From contig NZ_PUIP01000005.1 of the NCBI RefSeq assembly GCF_002968015.1, positions 248,001-312,000 on the forward strand: a stretch of 64,000 bases of DNA, in the 5' to 3' direction. The position numbers were made by a program, and so were the translations under genes. Source of the stretch: Massilia phosphatilytica (GTDB lineage: Bacteria > Pseudomonadota > Gammaproteobacteria > Burkholderiales > Burkholderiaceae_D). How positions within the stretch are numbered: position 1 is the stretch's first letter; every line of letters begins with the position of its first letter. Shown piece after piece: positions 8,254 to 15,654 of this stretch. Under the pieces are notes generated by a model. It ran no database searches and was not told the origin of the DNA. It saw only the letters and a program-made list of their open reading frames with translations.

Positions 8254-8296
8254 TTTACATCGGAAATAGTCATAATTTTTCTATTTATATCGTAAA
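8254..8296. promoter_or_regulatory. 43-bp inverted repeat upstream of hmgA (cluster A)
   Basis: TTTAC-N5-AAATAG (8254-8269), an 11-base spacer, then CTATTT-N5-GTAAA (8281-8296), a perfect inverted repeat outside the N5 blocks. The right half (TTTATATCGTAAA) is itself a dyad. The site is kept at 51185-51227 in cluster B although the surrounding bases drift. A two-site LysR-type operator between the second LysR gene and hmgA is inferred. Confidence 0.75.
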
Positions 8297-8352
8297 AATC
8301 GAGCGGCTGCACTACATTGTCCCTGTACGCAACGTCCAACCCAGGAGACACC

Positions 8353-9663
8353 GTGAGCTTGACCAACGACCACGCCGGGTACCAATCCGGCTTCGGCAAC
8401 GAATTCGCGACCGAGGCGCTGCCCGGCGCCCTGCCCGCCCACCAGAACTCCCCACAGCGCGCCCCGTACGGCCTGTATGCCGAGCAGCTGTCCGGCACCG
8501 CGTTCACGGCGCCGCGCGCCGCCAACAAGCGCAGCTGGCTGTATCGCATCCGCCCGTCCGCGATGCACCAGCCGTTCAGGCAGATCGCCAACGGCCGCAT
8601 CGCCAGCGGCTTCGACGACGTGGCCGCGCCGCCGAACCAGTTGCGCTGGGATCCGCTGCCGATGCCGCAGGTGCCGACCGACTTCATCGACGGCTGGGTG
8701 ACGATGGCCGGCAACGGCTCGCCCGCCGCGCAAAGCGGCTGCGCGATCCACGTGTACGCGGCCAACCGCGACATGGGACACCGCTTCTTCTACAGCGCCG
8801 ACGGCGAACTGCTCGTCGTGCCGCAACAGGGCCGCCTGCACATCGCGACCGAAATGGGCGTGATCGACATCGAGCCACAGGAGATCGCCGTCATACCGCG
8901 CGGCGTGCGTTTCCAGGTCAGCCTGCCGGATGGCGAGGCGCGCGGCTATATCTGCGAGAACTTCGGCGCCTTCCTGCGCTTGCCGGACATGGGCCCGATC
9001 GGCTCGAACGGCCTGGCCAATCCGCGCGACTTTCTCACACCCGTCGCCCGTTACGAAGACCGCGAAGGCGACTTCGAACTCGTCGCGAAGTTCGGCGGCA
9101 ACCTGTGGCTTGCTTCGATCGGCCACTCGCCGCTGGACGTCGTTGCGTGGCACGGCAATTATGCGCCGTACAAGTACGACCTGCGCCACTTCAACACGAT
9201 CGGCTCGATCAGCTACGACCATCCGGACCCGTCGATCTTCCTCGTGCTGCAGGCGCCGTCGGACACGCCGGGTGTCGACACGCTCGACTTCGTGATCTTC
9301 CCGCCGCGCTGGCTCGCGGCCGAGGCCACGTTCCGTCCGCCCTGGTTCCACCGCAACGTCGCCAGCGAATTCATGGGCCTGATCCACGGCCAGTACGACG
9401 CCAAGTCGACCGGTTTCCGGCCCGGCGGCTCCAGCCTGCACAACTGCATGAGCGGCCACGGCCCGGACGAAGCCACGTTCACGAAAGCGAGCGACATCGA
9501 TACAACGACGCCGGACAAGGTCGACGACACGATGGCCTTCATGTTCGAGACCCGCGACGTCATCCGCCCGACCGCGTACGCGCTGTCGTCGCCCGAGATC
9601 CAGCCGGATTATTTCCAGTGCTGGCAAGGTTTCAAGAAACTCTTCAATCCGCACAAGGCATGA
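8353..9663 (+). CDS. hmgA: Homogentisate 1,2-dioxygenase
   Basis: Fe(II) ring-cleavage enzyme that opens homogentisate to maleylacetoacetate in tyrosine and phenylalanine breakdown. The N-terminus [19 protein letters not shown] is diagnostic. The iron ligands known from the human enzyme are recognisable: His and Glu in [12 protein letters not shown], and the later His in SGHGPD. I prefer the GTG at 8353, with AGGAGA 7 bases upstream, giving 436 residues, the family norm. An in-frame TTG at 8317 lacks a ribosome site. In cluster B the GTG and AGGAGA are also kept. It heads hmgA-fahA-maiA. Confidence 0.96.
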   Translation: MSLTNDHAGYQSGFGNEFATEALPGALPAHQNSPQRAPYGLYAEQLSGTAFTAPRAANKRSWLYRIRPSAMHQPFRQIANGRIASGFDDVAAPPNQLRWDPLPMPQVPTDFIDGWVTMAGNGSPAAQSGCAIHVYAANRDMGHRFFYSADGELLVVPQQGRLHIATEMGVIDIEPQEIAVIPRGVRFQVSLPDGEARGYICENFGAFLRLPDMGPIGSNGLANPRDFLTPVARYEDREGDFELVAKFGGNLWLASIGHSPLDVVAWHGNYAPYKYDLRHFNTIGSISYDHPDPSIFLVLQAPSDTPGVDTLDFVIFPPRWLAAEATFRPPWFHRNVASEFMGLIHGQYDAKSTGFRPGGSSLHNCMSGHGPDEATFTKASDIDTTTPDKVDDTMAFMFETRDVIRPTAYALSSPEIQPDYFQCWQGFKKLFNPHKA

Positions 9664-9665
9664 TC

Positions 9666-10970
9666 ATGCAACTCAACGAAACCCACGATCCGTCGCTCAC
9701 CAGCTGGGTCGACTCGGCCAACATGCCGGACACCGATTTCCCGATCCAGAACCTGCCGTTCTGTGTGTTCCGCCCGCGCGGCAGTGGCCAAGCCTTCCGC
9801 GGCGGTGTCGCCATCGGCGACCGGATCGTCGACCTGGCGGCACTGGGCAACGCCCTGGACGATGCGAGCCAGGAGGCGCGCGATGCCGCCGGCCTGGGCG
9901 CACGCGACAGCCTGAACGACCTGATGGCCGCCGGCCCGCAGGCATGGTCCGCGCTGCGCCTCACGCTCTCGCGCCTGTTGCGCAGCGGTGCTACGCCGCG
10001 TCCGCAACTGCTGATCGCGCAGGCAGACGCCGAATATGCGGTGCCCGCCCGCATCGGTGACTACACGGATTTTTATACGTCAGTCCACCACGCGACCGCC
10101 GTCGGCCGCCTGTTCCGTCCCGATAACCCGCTGCTGCCGAACTACAAATGGGTGCCGATCGGCTACCACGGCCGCGCCTCGACCATCGGCGTCTCGGGCC
10201 AGACCTTCGCGCGGCCGCGCGGCCAGACGCGTGGCGCGACGGATGCCGAACCGACCTTCGGCCCCTGCAAGCGTCTGGACTACGAACTGGAAGTCGGTAT
10301 CTTCGTCGGCCGAGGCAACGACCAGGGCGAACCCATTCCGGCGGACCGCGCCGAGTCGCACGTGTTCGGCCTGTGCCTGCTGAACGACTGGTCGGCCCGC
10401 GACGTGCAGGCGTGGGAGTATCAACCGCTCGGCCCATTCCTGTCGAAGAACTTCGCGACGACGATCTCGCCGTGGATCGTCACGCTGGAAGCGCTGGCGC
10501 CCTACCGCGCCCCCTGGCAGCGCGATGCCGCGGATCCGCAGCCGCTGCCCTACCTCGACTACGCCGACCTGCGCGCGAGCGGTGGCCTGGACATCGAGCT
10601 CGAGGTTCTGCTGGAGACGGCAACCATGCGCCGCGAAGGCCAGGCTCCGGCGCGCCTGTCGCAATCGAACTTCCGCCACTCGTACTGGACGGTTGCCCAG
10701 TTGATGGCCCACCACACGGTCAACGGCTGCGCGCTGAATCCCGGCGACCTGCTCGGCTCGGGCACGCAATCCGGCCCCGAGGCCGCAGAAGCGGGCTCGC
10801 TGCTGGAACTGACGGTCGGCGGCAAACAGGCGCTCACCCTGCCGAACGGCGAACAACGCGTGTTCATCGAGGATGGTGATCGCGTGGTGCTGCGCGGCTG
10901 GGCCGCTGCCCCAGGCCGTCCGCGGATCGGCTTCGGCGAGGCGTCGGGCACCGTACTGCCGGCGAGGTGA
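9666..10970 (+). CDS. fahA: Fumarylacetoacetase
   Basis: Last enzyme of the pathway; it hydrolyses fumarylacetoacetate to fumarate and acetoacetate. The 434-residue protein has the metal and catalytic residues of the family: YTDFYTSVHHA (Asp and general-base His), YELEVGIFVG (two Glu), LNDWSARDVQAWEYQPLGPF (Asp) and KNFATTISPW (Lys). Two ATG codons lie at 9660 (overlapping the hmgA stop) and 9666; AAGG at 9655-9658 is correctly spaced only for 9666. It is followed 3 bases later by maiA. Confidence 0.95.
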   Translation: MQLNETHDPSLTSWVDSANMPDTDFPIQNLPFCVFRPRGSGQAFRGGVAIGDRIVDLAALGNALDDASQEARDAAGLGARDSLNDLMAAGPQAWSALRLTLSRLLRSGATPRPQLLIAQADAEYAVPARIGDYTDFYTSVHHATAVGRLFRPDNPLLPNYKWVPIGYHGRASTIGVSGQTFARPRGQTRGATDAEPTFGPCKRLDYELEVGIFVGRGNDQGEPIPADRAESHVFGLCLLNDWSARDVQAWEYQPLGPFLSKNFATTISPWIVTLEALAPYRAPWQRDAADPQPLPYLDYADLRASGGLDIELEVLLETATMRREGQAPARLSQSNFRHSYWTVAQLMAHHTVNGCALNPGDLLGSGTQSGPEAAEAGSLLELTVGGKQALTLPNGEQRVFIEDGDRVVLRGWAAAPGRPRIGFGEASGTVLPAR

Positions 10971-10973
10971 CAC

Positions 10974-11618
10974 ATGAAACTTCATGGTTACTTCCGCAGC
11001 TCGGCCGCCTACCGCGTGCGCATTGCCCTGAACCTCAAGGGCATCGAGGCCGAGATGGCGCCTGTCCACCTGCTGAAGGATGGCGGCGAACAATTCAGTG
11101 CCGCGTACGACGCGCTCAATCCATCGCATCTGGTGCCGCTGCTGGAAGACGACGGCATGCTGCTGACGCAATCGCTGGCGATCATCGAGTACCTGGACGA
11201 GACGCATCCGCAACAACCGCTGTTGCCGCCCGACGCGCGCGGCCGTGCACGCGTGCGCGCGCTCGCCCAGGCCATCGCCTGCGACATCCACCCGATCAAC
11301 AACCTGCGCGTGCTGAAATACCTGAGCGAGGAACTGGGCGTGTCGGCCGAGCAGAAAGGCGCGTGGTACCGCCATTGGGTGGCGCTCGGCCTGCAGGCGC
11401 TGGAAACGCAGCTCGCGCGCGATCCGGAAACGGGACTGTTCTGCCATGGCGATACTCCGACCATCGCCGATTGCTGCCTCGTGCCGCAGCTGTACAACGC
11501 GCGCCGCTTCGAATGCGACCTCACGCCCTACCCGACCCTGATCGCCATTGCGGACAGGTGCGAGCAACTGGAGGCGTTCGTCGACGCGCGGCCGGACCGG
11601 CAAGCGGACGCGCAATAA
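10974..11618 (+). CDS. maiA: Maleylacetoacetate isomerase (zeta-class glutathione transferase)
   Basis: Glutathione-dependent cis-trans isomerase that converts maleylacetoacetate to fumarylacetoacetate. The 214-residue protein has the zeta-class N-terminal motif YFRSSAAYRVRIALNLKG, the cis-Pro element NPSHLVPLL, the QSLAIIEYLDE turn, and the C-terminal CHGDTPTIADCCLVPQLYNA signature. It sits 3 bases after fahA, preceded by a GAGGTG site, and ends the operon just before a strong hairpin terminator. Confidence 0.95.
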   Translation: MKLHGYFRSSAAYRVRIALNLKGIEAEMAPVHLLKDGGEQFSAAYDALNPSHLVPLLEDDGMLLTQSLAIIEYLDETHPQQPLLPPDARGRARVRALAQAIACDIHPINNLRVLKYLSEELGVSAEQKGAWYRHWVALGLQALETQLARDPETGLFCHGDTPTIADCCLVPQLYNARRFECDLTPYPTLIAIADRCEQLEAFVDARPDRQADAQ

Positions 11619-11643
11619 GCGCCGCGTCGAAAAGATGTCCATC

Positions 11644-11669
11644 GGCCCGCTATCGAGCGGGCCTTTTTT
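11644..11669 (+). terminator. Rho-independent terminator after maiA (cluster A)
   Basis: Perfect 8-bp stem GGCCCGCT/AGCGGGCC with loop ATCG, followed by six T. It lies 26 bases after the maiA stop. Cluster B has no equivalent. Confidence 0.9.
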
Positions 11670-11673
11670 CGTT

Positions 11674-11910
11674 TCAATCGGACGAGCCCGGCCCCCACGC
11701 GAGTTTGCGGACCAGTTCGGATGAAGTGGCAGTTGCGTATTTTTTCATGAGCTGCGCGCGATCATCTTGCTCGTCTTGCCGGCAACCAGCAGGGCCGCGA
11801 TTTCGCGCTCACGCGGCGACAGCGCCGCGCCGACGGGACGCTTCTCGCTGATGTCCTCGAACGCCCGGACGACCGACCGGTGCCTGCATGAAGATCTGCT
11901 CGTAGTTCAT
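11674..11910 (-). pseudogene. Decayed LuxR-family regulator remnant
   Basis: Three pieces of a LuxR-type protein survive in different frames on the minus strand. The start MNYEQIFMQAPVG (ATG at 11910) runs into a frameshift. A second frame reads VRAFEDISEKRPVG then the HTH opening LSPREREIAALLVAGKTSK. After an internal deletion, a third frame reads LMKKYATATSSELVRKLAWG and stops at 11674. These match the start, HTH and end of a single LuxR protein in order. With the recognition helix missing, no function is expected. Confidence 0.7.
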
Positions 11911-11917
11911 GGGAGAC

Positions 11918-12034
11918 TCAATAAGTGCGCGTGATCGTGAGGACGACGGCGCGGCGCGATACGTCCGATACCGCCGGGACGCCGTCGTCGCGTGGAATGC
12001 CGGTGGTGTAGCGCTCGTAGGCAGGTGTCGCCAT
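11918..12034 (-). pseudogene. Short orphan 3' end, possibly of an outer-membrane protein
   Basis: A minus-strand reading frame ends ERYTTGIPRDDGVPAVSDV then RRAVVLTITRTY and stop. The alternating hydrophobic residues closing on a terminal tyrosine resemble the last strand of an outer-membrane barrel. No matching upstream body exists. It could also be chance coding; it is listed because it sits among other gene remnants. Confidence 0.25.
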
Positions 12035-12166
12035 ATGCACGGCTGTACGCGACTGGCCAAGGTTACGTTGGCACTCAGGAGAGATGGAGGAGCGGCAGGA
12101 TCGCTTGCGGGTGCCGGCCCTCCCGCACCTTCCGCTGCGCTTGCATTCTGGCCCCAGAAAGACAAA

Positions 12167-12196
12167 AGACCCGCTAGCTTCACAGCCAGCGGGTCT
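12167..12196 (-). terminator. Hairpin with T-rich tail reading leftward
   Basis: Perfect 9-bp stem AGACCCGCT/AGCGGGTCT around a 12-base loop. Read on the minus strand it is followed by TTTGTCTTTC, so it would end leftward transcription. No intact gene precedes it; it may be left over from a lost gene. The rest of 12035-12480 shows no gene I can support, only a small GGCGG-ACA-CCGCC inverted repeat and a tandem ACCCCCGC near 12300. Confidence 0.5.
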
Positions 12197-12480
12197 CATG
12201 AATGTTAAAGATTTCTCTAAAACAATTGTTCTGGCGGAGGCGGTGTCCGCCATCTCTCCTATGAAAAATGGCGATTTTTTGGATTTACCCCCGCGGCTAC
12301 CCCCGCAGGCTTCTTCACCGTACACACCCTCGTTCTCGAGAAACAGTTACAAGAATATTTGGGAAACAATATCGACGACCATGGAAGCGTCGCCAATCAG
12401 AAGTGCCACCAAGCGGCGCTCACGGTCTCACGTCGTGTAGTGGATGACCCGTCTAGACAGCGGTCGGGAAGACGAAGGAT

Positions 12481-13867
12481 GGATGTAAATTTTGGTAAAG
12501 ATCCCGAATCATCCGTCCTCGACCGGAAGCCGTACTTCGGCGACCTGCTGAAGACCGCGGTAGCGAACGGTGAAGTGCCCGCCGAGCGCATCCGCGAAAT
12601 GAGCTACCGCATTGTCCGCAGCCTCGTCGCAACTGGCTTACTCGATCACCCCGCCGTACCGGGCCAGGCCATCGATCATGCGGCGCATGCTGCGACCAGC
12701 GAACGCGCCGCGACCGCCGGCATCGTGCTCCTGAAAAATGACGGCAACGTGCTGCCGGTCACTGCGCAGGTAAGACGCATCGCCGTCATCGGCGCCCATG
12801 CCGACGTCGGCGTTCTCTCCGGCGGGGGATCGTCGCAGGTGTACCCGGTGGGTGGGCCCGCTCTCGAGCTCAAGCCAGCCGGGATGTCGGCCGCATTTTC
12901 GCGCATCACCTACCTGCCGTCGTCGCCGCTGAAGGCGCTGTCGCAGCGTTTTCCGAAAGCAAAGATTACCTTCGACAGCGGCGACGACATCGACGCCGCC
13001 GTGAAACTGGCCAAGGATGCGGACCTCGTCCTCGTGTTCGCCGACCAATGGTCGACGGAATCCGAAGACGTGCCGAACCTGAGCCTGCCGGGCAAGCAGG
13101 ACGCGCTGATCGACGCCGTCGCCACAGCCAACCGCCGCACGGTCGTCGTCCTCGAAACGGGCGGCCCGGTGCTGATGCCCTGGAAGGACAAGGCAGCGGG
13201 CATCCTGGAAGCGTGGTATCCGGGTTCGGCCGGCGGCAAGGCGATCGTCAACGTGCTGGCGGGCGACGCCGACGCGTCGGGCCGCCTGCCGCTGACCTTC
13301 CCGCAAAGCGAAGCGCAGCTACCGCGCCCCACCGTGCCCGGCATGGCCGCCAGGACCAACGCCAAGGGTGAAGTGACGTACGGCCTGATGTCGGGCCTCA
13401 AGGAGTTCGACGTCGATTACGACATCGAAGGATCGGATGTCGGCTACCGCTGGTTCCAGCGCACGCAGGCCAAGCCTCTGTTCCCGTTCGGTTTCGGCCT
13501 TTCCTACACCACGTTCAAGTATGAAAAACCGACACTGCAAGGGGACGATGGCTTGACCGTGTCGTTCAAGGTCAGGAACACGGGACGCAGGACCGGCACC
13601 GACATGCCGCAGGTCTACGCGTCGGTACCGGGCCGGGACGGCAAGCTTGTGTCGCGCCTGGCCGGCTGGGGACGCGTGACGCTCAAGCCGGGCGAGTCGC
13701 AAGTCGTGCAGGTGAAGCTGGAACCGAGAGTCCTTGCGAACTTCGACAGCGCCGCGCAGAAGTGGACGATCGCCGGCGGCACCTACAAGCTGGCGATCGC
13801 GCGTTCGGCCAACGATCCCGTGCTCGCCGTCGACCTGCGCATGAAACCGCGTGAAATGGCACCGTAA
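12481..13867 (+). pseudogene. Glycoside hydrolase family 3 beta-glucosidase, 5'-truncated
   Basis: About 460 codons match only the C-terminal half of a GH3 enzyme: the end of the first domain (YFGDLLKTAVANGEVPAERI), the alpha/beta sandwich domain (AGIVLLKNDGNVLPV, ILEAWYPGSAGGKAIVNVLAG, GRLPLTFPQ), FPFGFGLSYTTF and the fibronectin-III-like tail. The whole catalytic TIM barrel, including the nucleophile Asp of the SDW-type motif, is missing. Homology starts near 12500; the open frame before it has no resemblance to GH3. No signal peptide or convincing ribosome site is present, so I treat it as a remnant even though the remaining frame is undamaged. Confidence 0.85.
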
Positions 13868-13880
13868 TACGCTGTCGCGG

Positions 13881-13904
13881 AACCGGCCAACGTGTGCCGG
13901 TTTT
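13881..13904 (+). terminator. Hairpin after the GH3 remnant
   Basis: AACCGGC, 8-base loop, GCCGGTT ending in TTTTC, 13 bases after the stop codon. The old terminator has outlived its gene. Bases 13905-14104 hold nothing else that I recognise. Confidence 0.55.
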
Positions 13905-14104
13905 CGATAACGGTCCGCGCGTGCCGGCGCCGATACTGGCATCGGTAACCGGGCGGCGCCTGCCGCCCTCCCCGCAGTCGGCCACGGTGCATCATGATCA
14001 ATATCGAAACAGCAAGCTACTACCCGGCAACCAGGAATACGACCTGGGCTTCCCGGGTCTCGAAGAAGACATCGACGTCGACATCGTCGTCAGCGGTGCG
14101 TTCA

Positions 14105-15529
14105 TCACGATTTCATGATCTTGACGGTCTGGATGGCGGTGAATTCCGCCAGCCCGTGCCTGCCGAACCCGACGCCGATGCCCGACTGCTTCACCCCGCC
14201 GAACGGCGCGTCCGGCTGGACGGCGCCATGCCCGTTGATCCACACGGTGCCGCATTCGAGGCGCTTGCCGATGTCGACGGCGCGCGCGGGATCGCTCGAC
14301 CAGACCGACCCGCCGAGGCCGTTCGGATTGTCGTTCGCGAGCCGCACGGCGTCGTCGACGTCCGCGTACTCGATGACCGGCAGGATCGGGCCGAACTGCT
14401 CCTCGTCGACGAGGCGCGCACCGTTCGTCAGCCCGGCGACGATCGTCGGTTCGAAGAAGAAGCCCGCCCCTGCCCGCACCCCGCCGCCGGCCAGCACCTT
14501 GCCGCCGTGTTCGCGCGCAGCGTCGGCCAGCTCGCGCACGACGTCGAGCTGGGCACGGTTCTGCAGGGGTCCCAGCTCGGTACCCAGTTCCATACCATCG
14601 CCCACTTTCGCCTCGCCCGCCAGCCGCGCCAGCTCGGTGCACAGCGCGTCGTACTGGCTCTCGTGCACATAGAGGCGCTTCAGGCATGCGCAGGTCTGGC
14701 CGTTGTTATGGAACGCCGCGCCGAACAGCTTCGGCGCGACTGCCTTGACGTCGACGTCCGGCAGCACGATGCCGGCGTCGTTACCGCCCAGTTCCAGCGT
14801 AAGGCGCTTGAGCGTGGCGGCCGCGTTTTCCATGATCCGCTTGCCGGTGCGCGTCGAGCCCGTAAAGACGATCTTGTCGACGCCGCGATGGCCGGTCAGC
14901 GCGGCGCCGATGGCGCCACCGCCGGTCACGACGTTCAGCACGCCCGGCGGGAGGATCGCGTTCGCGAGTTCGACGAACCGGCTCGTCGCGACCGGCGCGT
15001 ACTCGGATGGCTTGAGCACGACCGTGTTCCCGGCCCGCAGCGCCGGGATGACATGCCAGATCGCGATCATCAGCGGCCAGTTCCACGGCGTGATCGACGC
15101 GACGACGCCCAGCGGCTTGCGGTGCACTTCCACGCGCGCGGCGTCGTTGTCCTGGATGACCTCCGGCTCCAGGTCGAGGTCGGCGGTCACGTGGGTCCAG
15201 GCGATGGCGCCGCCCAGTTCCATGCCGGCGCCGACGCCGTTCAGGCCCCGCAGCGGCTTGCCGGTCTCGCGCGTGATCAATTCCATCAGCTCCGGCATGT
15301 TCGCTTCCAGCGCCGCGCCGAGCGCATGCAACATCGTCTTGCGCTCCGCATCCGGCGTCGCGCTCCAGCCGGGAAAGGCCGCGCGTGCGGCCGCCACGGC
15401 GGCATCGACGTGCTCGGGGCTGGCATCGTGGACCTTCGCGAACGGCTCGCCCGTGGCCGGGTTGACGACGGCGAGCGTGCGGCCGCCGTTGACGATCTGG
15501 CCGTCGATAACCATCGGATAGATTTTCAT
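14105..15529 (-). CDS. NAD(P)-dependent aldehyde dehydrogenase
   Basis: A 474-residue ALDH with ITPWNWPLM, FTGSTRTGKRIM, the glutamate motif LELGGNDAGIVLPDVD and the cysteine motif NNGQTCACLKRLYVH, the last of a type seen in the AldA-like branch of the superfamily. The aldehyde is not predictable. The ATG at 15529 has a GGGGA site; an in-frame upstream ATG would start inside the palindrome at 15615. It follows the Rieske oxygenase gene on the same strand, with an operator-like palindrome between, so it may oxidise the aldehyde that the oxygenase releases. A close paralogue of equal length lies at 34084-35508. Confidence 0.88.
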   Translation of the reverse strand: MKIYPMVIDGQIVNGGRTLAVVNPATGEPFAKVHDASPEHVDAAVAAARAAFPGWSATPDAERKTMLHALGAALEANMPELMELITRETGKPLRGLNGVGAGMELGGAIAWTHVTADLDLEPEVIQDNDAARVEVHRKPLGVVASITPWNWPLMIAIWHVIPALRAGNTVVLKPSEYAPVATSRFVELANAILPPGVLNVVTGGGAIGAALTGHRGVDKIVFTGSTRTGKRIMENAAATLKRLTLELGGNDAGIVLPDVDVKAVAPKLFGAAFHNNGQTCACLKRLYVHESQYDALCTELARLAGEAKVGDGMELGTELGPLQNRAQLDVVRELADAAREHGGKVLAGGGVRAGAGFFFEPTIVAGLTNGARLVDEEQFGPILPVIEYADVDDAVRLANDNPNGLGGSVWSSDPARAVDIGKRLECGTVWINGHGAVQPDAPFGGVKQSGIGVGFGRHGLAEFTAIQTVKIMKS

Positions 15530-15614
15530 GCGTGTCCCCTGTCGTTTATGGTGTGCCGTCGCGCGCCGCTGTCGGCCGGGCTTGATGGTAGGAGCGCACG
15601 CAACAGGAGACAAT

Positions 15615-15649
15615 CTCATGGCGCTCATACCGGTTATGAACGCCATGAG
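15615..15649. promoter_or_regulatory. 35-bp near-perfect palindrome upstream of the aldehyde dehydrogenase
   Basis: Arms CTCATGGCGCTCATA (15615-15629) and TATGAACGCCATGAG (15635-15649) match at 14 of 15 positions around 5 central bases. It lies in the 125-base gap before the aldehyde dehydrogenase and 6 bases past the end of the Rieske gene. It could be a regulator's operator or an mRNA hairpin; there is no T-run. Confidence 0.6.
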
Positions 15650-15654
15650 TGGAC

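Larger units (their letters stand above)
3418..11618. repeat. Homogentisate cluster A: copy 1 of an eight-gene direct duplication
   Basis: All eight genes here recur in the same order and orientation at 46337-54549, with the same intergenic spacing to within a few bases (offset 42,922 bases for the monooxygenase, 42,931 for maiA). Proteins are about 90 to 98 percent alike by eye, while third codon positions differ often, so this is not a recent or artefactual copy. Both copies look intact. Confidence 0.95.

Noticed and set aside
8317..8352. TTG start giving a 448-residue HmgA
   Set aside because: No ribosome site before the TTG; the downstream GTG has AGGAGA in both clusters and gives the usual length.
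12200..12480. Possible attachment site or mobile-element scar (tandem ACCCCCGC, GGCGGACACCGCC)
   Set aside because: No integrase, transposase, target duplication or tRNA end is present; the repeats are too short to support a call.
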